A stretch of 64,000 nt of DNA, taken from positions 62,001 to 126,000 of the forward strand of contig CAZDQF010000005.1 in NCBI GenBank assembly GCA_964507445.1, given 5' to 3'. How positions within the stretch are numbered: the stretch's first letter is position 1; each line of letters opens with the position of its first letter. Positions 51,329-59,757 of the stretch are shown one piece after another. The notes beneath the pieces were generated by a model, which saw only the letters and a list, made by a program, of their open reading frames with translations, ran no database searches and was not told where the DNA came from. The translations under genes and the position numbers were made by a program. This DNA comes from GCA-2683135 sp964507445. Lineage in GTDB: Bacteria; Planctomycetota; GCA-002687715.

Positions 51329-54300
51329 TGCTGCCGCTTCTGTTCCGCCAGGAAGGCCACGAGATCACGCAACTCACTGGGCGTCAGCTTGGTGACCACG
51401 TCTTCCGGCATGGGCGACTTCTCGCGCTTGCGGAAGGTGATGAGGTCCTTGGGCACGGTCACCCGCTCCGTCGGTTCGCCGAACTCCTTGATCTCCATGA
51501 CGATCTTCTTCTCGTCCTCCTCCACCACGCGGCCGCGGTAGACGTCGTCCTCCTTCGTCTCCACCAACCAGTCCTGGAATTCCTCCGTGATCTGGGCGTT
51601 GGGGTCGACGATGGACTCCAGCAGGTACCTGCGATCACGGCGACGGCCCACGTCGCTCAGGTCCGGCCCCGCCAGGACGCTGCTGTCCGTCGGGGCGAGA
51701 TCTCCAACCTGATGACAGCGGCGACAGCCGGTCTCGCTCTTGTTCATGAACACCTTGCGACCGCGCGCCGGGTCGCCGCCCTCGAGCGAAGGCAGGTAAC
51801 GAGCGATGGCGCTGGAAGCGACAGACTCGTCATAGCTCTTGACCCGGGCCGCCAGCTCGGCGTCCGCGTGCATCCGCCCGCGCGCAGAAGCGAGGAGCTC
51901 CAGCCAGGTCCCCATGGGCTGCTCCTTCGTCAGGAGGCGATCCATGGACTGTCTCAGCAGGAGATCGGCCCGCGGGTCCTTGAGCTTGCCCAAGGTCAGG
52001 AACGTGGCCCGCTTCTCGGAGAGGCTCCCCTCCTTCAAGGTCACCGCGAGGAACTCCAGGGCCAGGTCCTTGTCCACACGAGGCAGCAGATCCGCAACCG
52101 CCGCCCGCAGCCTCCCGTTCCTGGACGCCAGGGCCGCATCCACGGCCTCCTTGAGGCGCCCCGGCGCCACCGCCACGGTCGCCTTCAGCGCCTCCACCCG
52201 GGTCGGCCCCTTGGCCTCCCCGTCCGCCACCAGACCGAGCAGGGAATCGGCGAACGCCCTCATGCGGTAGTCCGCCACGAGCCGTATGGCCGCGCGGCGC
52301 ACCGCCGGCTCCGCCTGCAGCAGCCCCGGCAAGCGATCCTTCAGGGCGATGCCGACGAACCGGGTGTCCCAGCGGACCGGACGAGGCCTCCACATGTTGA
52401 GGATGCGGTCGAACTCTCGATCGTTCTTCCAGTCCGCGAGGATGCTCAGGGCCTCCACCCTGAGCTTGACGGGGACGTCCTTACGCACGGCGTAAGCCGC
52501 GATCAGCTCCGGAAAGTGGGCCTGCCCCAGCAGCTCGGCGGCGGCGAGGGCGCGGCGGGCGAAGGGCGCCCCGGGCAGGGACGGCTCGCGCAGCATCCCG
52601 GCCAGGGACGGGTATGCGTCGGCGATGGGCACGTCATAGATGGCCCGCGCAGCCGCCGTGGCCACGTAACCGTCCGGGTCCTTGAGGAACTCAGAGACCC
52701 GCGTGGAGTTCAGCCGCCGCAGCGCCAGGACCACGGCCAGCCGCGCCGCCGCGGACTCGTCATCCTTGTGCTTCAGGAGGGCGTCCACGTCACCGATGGC
52801 GGTGAGCCCCACCACGCAGCCATGACGGATGAAGACGTCCTCATCGGCGTTGGTGCGGGCCAGCTCCAGCAGCCGCTCCACATCTCCCGTGTCCTGATAG
52901 CGACCCAGGTTCAGCGCAGCGAAGTAACGAACCCGCGGAGATGGGTCGGCGAGCCGGTCCCGCAGGAGCGCGGCGTGGTCGGCGTAGGGGTTCGGGTGCT
53001 CCCCCAGCAGCTTGATCACCTGCGCCCGGATCTCGTCATCCGCATCGGCGACGAGCGGCGCGAGCCCCTTCAGCTCCATCAGCCCGAAGGAGTCCTTCCG
53101 GGCCATTTGTCCCATGCCCCACATGGCGTGAATCCGCGCCAGGCGGGGCTCCTGCGGGTCGAGGGCCACTGCCTTGAACTGACGGATGCTCTCTCCGCCG
53201 CGGTTCACCAGCTCGAACTGGGCTTCCTGCCTCACCCGCCGGTCTGCGTGCCCCAGGAGCTTGAGCAGCTTCGGGGATCCGTATCCGGACCAGCTCCCTG
53301 AGAGCAGTCCGGCGGTCTCGTCCCCTGCGGCTCGAGCGGCGGCGTCCTCGTGACGGAAGGTGTAGATGCGGCCCTTGCCCGTGCCCACCCAGCCGTTGAC
53401 CCAGTCACTGACGAAGACGGTCCCGTCCGGCCCGAAGTCGCAGTCCGTGGCCAGGGCCCCCCAGACCAGCTGGCCCTCATCCACCACCTTGAACCCGGCT
53501 CCCGACGGTTCGAACTTGAACGAGCGCACCCCGGAGTTGCCCGCGCCGCCACGGAAGTCGCACATGAGGAAGGTGCCGTCGTATGAGGCGGGCAACCCGG
53601 TCCCCGGATAGGAAGCGAACCCGGAAGGCCCCGACCCGACGTGCGCCAGCGGAGGGATCAGGAACGCAGCCTGCCCGTCATGACGGGTCTTCCACCAACC
53701 CTCCGACACCCAACCGCCGCGGTCGGCGCGGGTCTGGAAGTTCATGCGCCAGCCGGTCTCTCCCCCTTCCACCACATAGACGATGCGCGCACGATCCGCG
53801 GAGTCCGAGTTGTTGTCCGCCGTGAACAGGTTGCCGTGCTCGTCGAACGCCAGCTCCTGGGGGTTGCGCAGACCGGTCGCGAACAGCTCCAGCTGAGAGC
53901 CGTCGAGCTCGCACCGGAACACCGCGCCGGACCAGGGGCACTTGAGGTGCTTCCCCTCTGCGGTGTGGATGTTGTAGCCCCGATCACCGATGGAGAAGTA
54001 GAGGCGGCCGTCAGGCCCCAAGACGAGGCCGTGGAGATCGTGGCCCCGCAGCGCGATGCGGATGCCGTAGCCCGTATGCAGGATGCGACGGCGGTCGGCC
54101 ACGCCGTCATCGTTGTTGTCCTGCAGGAGCCACACGTTCGGGATGCAGGTGTAGTAGACGTCGTTGCCGCGAACCAGGACGCCGGCTCCGGTGCCATCCA
54201 GGATGTCATTGAAGCCGTCGGCGAACACCTTCGAGGAGTCCGCGGCGCCATCACCGTCCCTGTCCTCCAGCAAGGTGATCCGGTCATGGTGTTCCGTGAA

Positions 54301-54666
54301 CTGGGTCGCAAACTGGGGTCGGTGGGTCAGGTACATGGCCCGACGGTCTGCCAGGGTCTGGCTCTTGAGATCATCCTCGAGCCAGTAGGAGAAGCTGCGG
54401 TTGTCAGGGACGCCCCGCTGCTCCTGGCGATAGGTCTCGCCGACGAAGACCCGGCCGCGATGGTCCACCCAGAAGCACACGGGGTTGGCCAGCTGGGGCT
54501 CAGCCGCCCACAGGCCTCGCTCGAACGCGGCGTCTACCTTGACCGTTGCGAGCCGACGCCGACCGTCCTCGGAGGCCTCGGAGATCTTCGGCTGATACCG
54601 GGATTGAGCGAACAAACCGGCCCCCATGGCGACCAGGGACCACACGACGATGAATGGGAGTCTCAT
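51325..54666 (-). CDS. PVC-type propeller/HEAT/CxxCH membrane-associated cytochrome
   Basis: 1113 residues. Signal peptide MRLPFIVVWSLVAMGAGLFAQ. The N-terminal third is a soluble-dehydrogenase-like beta-propeller: NPVCFWVDHRGRVFVGETYR, DRDGDGAADSSKVFADG, GLVLGPDGRLYFSIGDRG and LRNPQELAFDEHGNLFTADN. The middle (about 470-900) is a chain of HEAT repeats. The C-terminal 150 residues contain one heme motif (CRRCH) followed by the family ending LLESIVDPNAQITEEFQ. This architecture is nearly restricted to Planctomycetes, Verrucomicrobia and relatives; its function is unknown, probably redox or sugar oxidation outside the cytoplasm. A TAGGAT element (54679-54684) lies 12 bases upstream. Confidence 0.92.
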   Translation of the reverse strand: MRLPFIVVWSLVAMGAGLFAQSRYQPKISEASEDGRRRLATVKVDAAFERGLWAAEPQLANPVCFWVDHRGRVFVGETYRQEQRGVPDNRSFSYWLEDDLKSQTLADRRAMYLTHRPQFATQFTEHHDRITLLEDRDGDGAADSSKVFADGFNDILDGTGAGVLVRGNDVYYTCIPNVWLLQDNNDDGVADRRRILHTGYGIRIALRGHDLHGLVLGPDGRLYFSIGDRGYNIHTAEGKHLKCPWSGAVFRCELDGSQLELFATGLRNPQELAFDEHGNLFTADNNSDSADRARIVYVVEGGETGWRMNFQTRADRGGWVSEGWWKTRHDGQAAFLIPPLAHVGSGPSGFASYPGTGLPASYDGTFLMCDFRGGAGNSGVRSFKFEPSGAGFKVVDEGQLVWGALATDCDFGPDGTVFVSDWVNGWVGTGKGRIYTFRHEDAAARAAGDETAGLLSGSWSGYGSPKLLKLLGHADRRVRQEAQFELVNRGGESIRQFKAVALDPQEPRLARIHAMWGMGQMARKDSFGLMELKGLAPLVADADDEIRAQVIKLLGEHPNPYADHAALLRDRLADPSPRVRYFAALNLGRYQDTGDVERLLELARTNADEDVFIRHGCVVGLTAIGDVDALLKHKDDESAAARLAVVLALRRLNSTRVSEFLKDPDGYVATAAARAIYDVPIADAYPSLAGMLREPSLPGAPFARRALAAAELLGQAHFPELIAAYAVRKDVPVKLRVEALSILADWKNDREFDRILNMWRPRPVRWDTRFVGIALKDRLPGLLQAEPAVRRAAIRLVADYRMRAFADSLLGLVADGEAKGPTRVEALKATVAVAPGRLKEAVDAALASRNGRLRAAVADLLPRVDKDLALEFLAVTLKEGSLSEKRATFLTLGKLKDPRADLLLRQSMDRLLTKEQPMGTWLELLASARGRMHADAELAARVKSYDESVASSAIARYLPSLEGGDPARGRKVFMNKSETGCRRCHQVGDLAPTDSSVLAGPDLSDVGRRRDRRYLLESIVDPNAQITEEFQDWLVETKEDDVYRGRVVEEDEKKIVMEIKEFGEPTERVTVPKDLITFRKREKSPMPEDVVTKLTPSELRDLVAFLAEQKRQQ

Positions 54667-54746
54667 GAGCTTGCTGGGATCCTATCGCGACCCGGCGGAC
54701 ACCCGTACCGGGCAAGGCCGAAACCACCGAGGACGAGGCCCCCCGC

Positions 54747-55622
54747 TCAGGCCGCCAAGAGGCGGCGATCGCGGCTCCGCTGCACCACCTGTGTCATCCA
54801 GAGCAGGCCATTGAACAGGAGGATCTGGGACCAGAAATAAAGGTCCATCCGACCCGCGAGGGCGAAGCCGCAGACCGCGATCACATGCCAGTTGGGCCCC
54901 ATCAGGAACCAACCCTTCATGGGCAGCCGGTTCAACCCGGCGTACCGGTCGGCGAACCCCGGGCTGCGGCGGAGGCGCTCCATCTGCGGCGCGAGAGCCA
55001 GCCGGGTCCCCGCCATGGACGCCTGCTCCCGAGCGTGGGTGCGGCGCATCCAGGCAAACAGACGGTCCCGAAGGCTCCCCTCACGCCGGTCCGCCGCGAG
55101 CTCTTCCACGGATCGGAAACGGGAGTCGTCCCGGAGGCAAGCCCAGTACCGCCACTCCAGCTTGTAGAAGTCGAGCATGGCGCTCTGACGGGAGTGGCTG
55201 ACGCCCGCAGCCACCGCCAGCAGCCAGGCCCACGGGCCCCACTCTCCCCCGAACGGAGTGTCGGCCTCCCAGATGGAGTAGATGCCTCCCACATAGACGG
55301 ACGTGAAGACGACGTTGTCGCACAACCCGTCGAGCACATAGCCGAACTCGCTGGACTTCCCGGTCATCCTGGCGACCATGCCGTCGGCGTTGTCGATGAT
55401 GGTCGCGACGACGAGCAAGGCCACCCCCCAGGTCACGGCGGAGTCCTGGAACTGGAACCACCAGCCGGACGCCGCCCCGACCGTCATCCCGACGATGGAG
55501 ACCACGTTGGGGTGCAACCCGACCTTGGCGCTCACCACGGCGAGCGGATACGCGAGGCGGCGGTTGAACCAGCGATCGATCCGGTCCTCGTCGCCTGCGG
55601 CGTGAGGCGAGACGGTCTCCAT
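54747..55622 (-). CDS. CDP-alcohol phosphatidyltransferase family protein
   Basis: 291 residues. The family signature is complete as DNADGMVARMTGKSSEFGYV followed by LDGLCDN, matching DxxDGxxARxxxxxxxxGxxxDxxxD. Membrane segments lie around it. The long middle part (about 155-235) carries charged residues and is unusual for simple phosphatidylglycerol-phosphate synthases. The protein transfers a phospho-alcohol from a CDP-alcohol or a CDP-lipid, making a phospholipid or ether lipid; the acceptor is unknown. A TAGAAT element 8 bases before the ATG suggests a leaderless transcript. Divergent from the small ORF at 55669. Confidence 0.9.
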   Translation of the reverse strand: METVSPHAAGDEDRIDRWFNRRLAYPLAVVSAKVGLHPNVVSIVGMTVGAASGWWFQFQDSAVTWGVALLVVATIIDNADGMVARMTGKSSEFGYVLDGLCDNVVFTSVYVGGIYSIWEADTPFGGEWGPWAWLLAVAAGVSHSRQSAMLDFYKLEWRYWACLRDDSRFRSVEELAADRREGSLRDRLFAWMRRTHAREQASMAGTRLALAPQMERLRRSPGFADRYAGLNRLPMKGWFLMGPNWHVIAVCGFALAGRMDLYFWSQILLFNGLLWMTQVVQRSRDRRLLAA

Positions 55623-55630
55623 TGCAGCGG

Positions 55631-55636
55631 ATTCTA
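55631..55636 (-). promoter_or_regulatory. -10-like TAGAAT, 8 nt before the phosphatidyltransferase start
   Basis: Minus-strand TAGAAT, eight bases, ATG 55622. Back to back with the element at 55657. Confidence 0.55.
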
Positions 55637-55656
55637 TCGGCCAGCCCCGCGCCTGC

Positions 55657-55662
55657 TACATT
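55657..55662 (+). promoter_or_regulatory. -10-like TACATT, 6 nt before a 33-codon ORF
   Basis: TACATT-TCGCGC-ATG. The spacing is the same as for the best-supported leaderless starts in this window. Confidence 0.5.
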
Positions 55663-55668
55663 TCGCGC

Positions 55669-55770
55669 ATGAGCCCCTCCGGTGATCACCACCCCTGGCC
55701 ACGCCCTGCCACCCGGTGGGTCATGGCGCAGCGGAAAGCGAGCCCCACGGCTGAGCGGTCCGGGAGTTGA
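55669..55770 (+). CDS. Putative 33-residue leaderless small protein
   Basis: ATG 55669 opens a 33-codon frame (MSPSGDHHPWPRPATR, then VMAQRKASPTAERSGS after one Trp) that ends at TGA 55768-55770. The peptide is basic, with two His and two Trp, and has no membrane segment. It has an ideally spaced TACATT element. It precedes the ABC exporter, whose own start at 55824 has a TAAGAT hexamer at 55777-55782, and may be a leader peptide or an independent small gene. The remainder of the 201-base gap shows nothing else. Confidence 0.4.
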   Translation: MSPSGDHHPWPRPATRWVMAQRKASPTAERSGS

Positions 55771-55823
55771 ATTCAGTAAGATCTGCACCCGATCTCGAAT
55801 CACGTGCCAATGGTGACCCCAAC

Positions 55824-56741
55824 ATGAGCGACCCGATCCTGTGCCTGGAGGGCCTCGGGCGGGACTTCGGCGACTTCGTCGCCGTCAAGTCACTGAACCT
55901 GGAGGTGCCGGCCGGCGCCCTGTTCGGCCTCCTGGGCCCGAACGGCGCCGGGAAGACCACGACGATCTCCATGGTCGCCGGTGTCCTGACCCCAAGCCGA
56001 GGTCGGGTCACCATAGCGGGCGCCGACCCCCGTGATCGGACCGTGGCGGCTCGCCGCACCGTCGGTGTCGTTCCCCAGGATCTGGCCATCTACGAAGAGC
56101 TGAGCGCCACCGAGAACCTGCAGTACTTCGGACGCCTCTACGGCATCGGAGGGGCGCAGCTGAAGAGCGCCAGTGACCGCGTCCTCGGCATCGCGGGTCT
56201 CTCGGACCGGGCCCGGGAGCCGGTCTCCGCGTTCTCCGGCGGCATGAAACGCCGACTGAATCTCGCCGTGGGGCTGCTCCATGACCCCAGGCTGCTGATC
56301 TGCGATGAGCCCACCGTAGGGGTCGATCCCCAGAGTCGAGCCCACATCTTCGACGCTCTCCGGGAGCTCAACGAACAGGGCGTCACCATCGTCTACACCA
56401 GCCACTACATGGAGGAGGTCGAGGAGCTCTGCACCATGGCCGGGGTCATGGACCACGGCGAGCTGGTGGCCATGGGCACCATGCAGGACCTCCTGGCAGG
56501 ACAGGGGGAAGAGCAGCTCGTGCTTGAAGTGGACGACCACGCGGAGGCCGTGGCCCAGGCGTTGGGCGTCTCGTCGCCCACGGGGAACCAGGTCTCCATG
56601 ACCCCTCCCGAACGTATCCAGGATCTGGTGAAGGCGGTGGAGGACACCGGCGCCCGCGTGCTCCGACTGGAACGTCGACGATCGGATCTGGAGTCCGTGT
56701 TCCTCGGCCTGACCGGACGGGAGCTGAGAGACGAAGCATGA
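55824..56741 (+). CDS. ABC exporter ATP-binding protein
   Basis: 305 residues from ATG 55824; an upstream TTG at 55767 would add 19 unconserved residues. Walker A LLGPNGAGKTTT, Q-loop VGVVPQDLAIYEELSATENL, signature FSGGMKRRLNLAVG, Walker B LLICDEPTVGVDP and switch His in YTSHYMEE. This is the DrrA/NatA-like ABC-2 class of exporters. It overlaps the permease gene by four bases (ATGA). Together they would form an exporter of an unknown substrate (drug, polysaccharide, lipid or sodium). Confidence 0.93.
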   Translation: MSDPILCLEGLGRDFGDFVAVKSLNLEVPAGALFGLLGPNGAGKTTTISMVAGVLTPSRGRVTIAGADPRDRTVAARRTVGVVPQDLAIYEELSATENLQYFGRLYGIGGAQLKSASDRVLGIAGLSDRAREPVSAFSGGMKRRLNLAVGLLHDPRLLICDEPTVGVDPQSRAHIFDALRELNEQGVTIVYTSHYMEEVEELCTMAGVMDHGELVAMGTMQDLLAGQGEEQLVLEVDDHAEAVAQALGVSSPTGNQVSMTPPERIQDLVKAVEDTGARVLRLERRRSDLESVFLGLTGRELRDEA

Positions 56742-57901
56742 TCCGCGCCACCTTCATCAAGGAGCTGCAGCTGTTCCTGAGAGACCGGGCCGGGCTGATC
56801 ACCACCTTCCTGATGCCCGCCGCGTTCATCGCCGGGTTCGGGTTGATGTTCAAGGGCGCGGGGAGCCCGGGTCCCGGAGGCGAAGCCGAGGACGCCGAGC
56901 CCATCGTCATCGCGGTGTGGCATGAACCCGATCACGAGGAAGCGAAGCAGGCGGTGGCGTGGATCCGCAGGAGCGGCCCGCTTCAGGTCATCCAGGGAAC
57001 GTCGGCGGAGTCCGTGCGCGCCGGAGTGACGGAGAAGAAGTGGCGAGCGGGGCTCATCTTCCCACCGGACTTCAAGAAGGACGAGTCGCCGGCGGAGCTG
57101 ACCATGGACCTGGCGGTTCAGAGCTACGAGCGCATGATGGTGGAGGGCCCCCTCAAGGGCGCGTTCCTCGCCCACGAGACGGCCAGGCTGTTCCCCCGCG
57201 TCAGCCCCAAGGCGCTGACCTCCGACAACTCATGGGAGTCACGGTCCAGCGGTTACTTCACCCCCAAGTCGCCCCCAGGGGTGAAGCGCGCCGTGGACAA
57301 TCTGGACAGCTTCCAGGTCTCGGTGCCCGGCAACACGGTGCTGTTCTGCTTCTTCCTCTCCCTCGGCGTCGCCATGTCCTTCTACGAGGAGCGCAAGCGG
57401 GGAACATGGAGACGACTCCTGGCCGCTCCGGGGCCACGGGTCATGCTGCTCATCGGCAAGCTGCTGCCCTTTGCCTTCATCGGGTGCCTCCAGGTGGCCG
57501 TGCTCTTCGCCTTCGGGCATCTCGTCTTCGGCATGCGAATCGGAGGCAGCGTCCTGGCCCTCGGGGTGATCACGGTCTGCGTCGTATACGCGGCCACCTC
57601 CCTGGGCCTGCTCATCGCGGCCTTCGGGGGAACGGAGAAGCAGATCTCCGGGTATTCCCTGATCCTCATCCTCGGGATGGCGCTGCTCGGCGGCTGCATG
57701 TTCCCGCGCATGTTCATGCCCCAGGGACTGCAGGCGGTGGGCAACTGCGTCCCCCACGGGTGGGCCCTCGACGCCTACTACACCGTGCTCGTGCGCACGG
57801 GGTCGACGCTGGCGGATGTGGCCCTGCCCTGTCTCGCCATCGCCGGCTTCGGCATGCTGTTCATGATCGTCGCTTCCCTGGTCTTCCGATTCGAGCGATA
57901 G
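56738..57901 (+). CDS. ABC-2 type permease
   Basis: 387 residues. One N-terminal membrane helix (about 20-40, RAGLITTFLMPAAFIAGFG) is followed by an extracytoplasmic region of about 150 residues. Five more helices lie in the C-terminal half, with the NLDSFQVSVPGNTVLFCFF and EERKRGTWRRLLAAPG segments typical of ABC-2 permeases (EE(R/K)xxGTxxxLLxxP). It overlaps the ATPase gene and forms its membrane partner. It is followed 26 bases later by the HD-domain gene. Confidence 0.9.
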   Translation: MIRATFIKELQLFLRDRAGLITTFLMPAAFIAGFGLMFKGAGSPGPGGEAEDAEPIVIAVWHEPDHEEAKQAVAWIRRSGPLQVIQGTSAESVRAGVTEKKWRAGLIFPPDFKKDESPAELTMDLAVQSYERMMVEGPLKGAFLAHETARLFPRVSPKALTSDNSWESRSSGYFTPKSPPGVKRAVDNLDSFQVSVPGNTVLFCFFLSLGVAMSFYEERKRGTWRRLLAAPGPRVMLLIGKLLPFAFIGCLQVAVLFAFGHLVFGMRIGGSVLALGVITVCVVYAATSLGLLIAAFGGTEKQISGYSLILILGMALLGGCMFPRMFMPQGLQAVGNCVPHGWALDAYYTVLVRTGSTLADVALPCLAIAGFGMLFMIVASLVFRFER

Positions 57902-57927
57902 GCTCGAGCCCCGTCCTGGAGTCAATG

Positions 57928-58497
57928 ATGCCCCTGAACCGCGAAGAAGCCTGGGCCCATCTCTGTGATTGGACCCCTGGGGACGCCCTCCGTACCCACG
58001 CCCGATCCGTGGAGGTGGTCATGCGAGCCGCCGCCCATCGCTACGGCGCCGGCGCGGAAGACGAAGAGACCTGGGGCATCGCCGGCATGCTCCATGACGC
58101 CGACTACGAGCAGTGGCCCGAAGACCACCCCGACCGCATCGTGGCCTGGCTCCGGGAGCGGGACGAGGAGGCCATCGCCCACGCCATCGCCGCCCACTAC
58201 ACCAAGTGGGGCGTGCCCTACGAGAGCCTCCTCGACAAGGCCCTGCTGGCCTGCGATGAGCTCACCGGGTTCATCGGGGCGTGCTGCCTCGTGCGCCCGG
58301 ACGGGATCCACTCCCTGACCCCCAGGAGCGTGAAGAAGAAGCTCAAGGACAAGAAGTTCGCGGCGAAGGTCGAGCGAGACGAGGTCTCAGCCGGCGTCGA
58401 GCACCTCGAGGTGGACCTGGGCGAGCACATCCAGTTCATCATCGAGGCCCTGACCCCTCACGCAGCGGAGCTGGGCCTGGGCGGTCGCGGCGACTGA
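57928..58497 (+). CDS. HD-domain hydrolase
   Basis: 189 residues from ATG 57928. A GGAG with a 6-base spacer favours this over the adjacent ATG 57925. The HD signature is THARSVEVV (His), MLHDADYE (His-Asp pair) and later HYTKWG. It belongs to the small HDIG-type proteins (YqeK-, UPF- and tRNA-related families) that hydrolyse phosphoesters of nucleotides. The C-terminal third has a lysine-rich SVKKKLKDKKFAAKV segment typical of the TIGR00277-like HDIG group. The substrate is unknown. It is probably on the exporter transcript. Confidence 0.85.
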   Translation: MPLNREEAWAHLCDWTPGDALRTHARSVEVVMRAAAHRYGAGAEDEETWGIAGMLHDADYEQWPEDHPDRIVAWLRERDEEAIAHAIAAHYTKWGVPYESLLDKALLACDELTGFIGACCLVRPDGIHSLTPRSVKKKLKDKKFAAKVERDEVSAGVEHLEVDLGEHIQFIIEALTPHAAELGLGGRGD

Positions 58498-58540
58498 ACG
58501 CCCTCTCCGCGGCTGAGGGGTGAGCCGGTCCTTCAGGCGC

Positions 58541-59623
58541 TCAGCTCGCGAGCCAGTCGCGAATCCGCGGACCGAACCAGTCGTATTCCTTCAGGAACGC
58601 GTCGTGTCCGAAGAGGCTCGGGAGCACCTCGAAGCGCACTTCCCGGCCGTAGCTCTCGAGCAGGTGCGCCAGGTGCTGCTGCTCATCCACGGGGATCAAG
58701 AGGTCTCGGTCCACGCCGACGATGAAGGACGGGCACTGGATCCGGAGCACCCCCTCAGCGTAGGTGCGAAACCCGGCTCCCAGGTCCATCAGGTCCATGC
58801 AACGAGAGAGCAGCAGGTAGCTGTTGGCGTCGAAGATGTTGGCGAACCGCTCCCCCTGATGGGCGAGGTAGCTCTCCACCTCGAAGGTGAGGTGGTGAGG
58901 CGTGAAGGGGCCCTCGGGGTTGGGGTCCCAATCGAACCGGTGATTGAACTCGTCCCGGGATCGATAGCAGATGGTGCCGAGCTCCCTCGCTACTGCAAGC
59001 CCACGATGAGGTCCTTTCCCGGCCTCGTAGTCGCCGTCGGCAAAGTCGGGGTCGTTGAGGATGGCGCAGCGACCGACGCGACGCAGCGCGACGGTCCCCG
59101 GCGTGGTCTTCCCCGTCGCCGAGATGCTCACGATTCGACCCACACGATCCGGGTACATGGCCGCGAATTGCAGCGCTTGCATCCCTCCGAGGCTCGAGCC
59201 TACGACCGCGTGGACCCGATCCAGTCCCAGGTGGTCCAGCAGCAGACTGTGGCAACGGGCCTGATCCGCAGGAGTGATCTGGGGAAAGTCCCGACCCCAC
59301 GGTCGGCCGGATCCGGGATTGGGCGACACCGGGCAGGTCGTCCCGAACGGAGCACCAAGGATGGCTCCGGTCACCACGCGCCAATGATCCGTGTCGATCC
59401 ACCGCCCGGGTCCCACCATGGGCTCCCACCAGCCGGGGGTGGGGTCGTCGCCGCTGCTCGCCACATGAGCGCTGGCGGACAACGCCGGCATCATGACCAC
59501 CGTACGCTCACCGGGTGCTTCCAGGTCACCCCACTGCTCGAAGGTGATGTCTACGCCGGGAAGAGACCCCCCAAGGGCCAGGGGAAAAACGCCTTCGACA
59601 TGGGTGGATGATGACCCGGGCAT
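58541..59623 (-). CDS. metX: Homoserine O-acyltransferase-like (MetX family) alpha/beta hydrolase
   Basis: 360 residues. Alpha/beta hydrolase fold with MetX landmarks: VVMMPALSASAHV (oxyanion strand), the nucleophile S144 in VVGSSLGGMQAL, VGVDRDLLIPV carrying the acid Asp and the LFGHDAFL catalytic His near the C-terminus. The family acylates homoserine (acetyl or succinyl), serine or related hydroxyl compounds for methionine or cysteine synthesis; the acyl donor cannot be assigned from what is visible. The GGSLGG motif of most MetX is GSSLGG here. Divergent from the FG-GAP gene. Confidence 0.85.
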   Translation of the reverse strand: MPGSSSTHVEGVFPLALGGSLPGVDITFEQWGDLEAPGERTVVMMPALSASAHVASSGDDPTPGWWEPMVGPGRWIDTDHWRVVTGAILGAPFGTTCPVSPNPGSGRPWGRDFPQITPADQARCHSLLLDHLGLDRVHAVVGSSLGGMQALQFAAMYPDRVGRIVSISATGKTTPGTVALRRVGRCAILNDPDFADGDYEAGKGPHRGLAVARELGTICYRSRDEFNHRFDWDPNPEGPFTPHHLTFEVESYLAHQGERFANIFDANSYLLLSRCMDLMDLGAGFRTYAEGVLRIQCPSFIVGVDRDLLIPVDEQQHLAHLLESYGREVRFEVLPSLFGHDAFLKEYDWFGPRIRDWLAS

Positions 59624-59715
59624 GGGGTCTCTTAGCCTGTCCTGCGGGCCGCCTCAAGGGACGGCCCTGATTCGGCACCCCGGAAACAGCCAATGCCCGT
59701 TGCTCGAGATGAGCG

Positions 59716-59735
59716 GCCCCAATACCATGGGGCCT
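59716..59735. promoter_or_regulatory. Dyad enclosing a -10-like TACCAT
   Basis: GGCCCC (59716-59721) and GGGGCC (59730-59735) are inverted around an 8-base loop that contains TACCAT (59724-59729), the best -10 candidate for the gene at 59758. A protein bound to the dyad would cover the promoter. Confidence 0.4.
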
Positions 59736-59757
59736 TCCTCATCCCTCAGCTTCACCC

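Noticed and set aside
24640..59700. Repeated GCCCGTT heptamer in leaders (24646, 24694, 59695) as a shared operator
   Set aside because: A seven-base word in G+C-rich DNA is expected several times by chance in this length, and spacing to starts is not constant.
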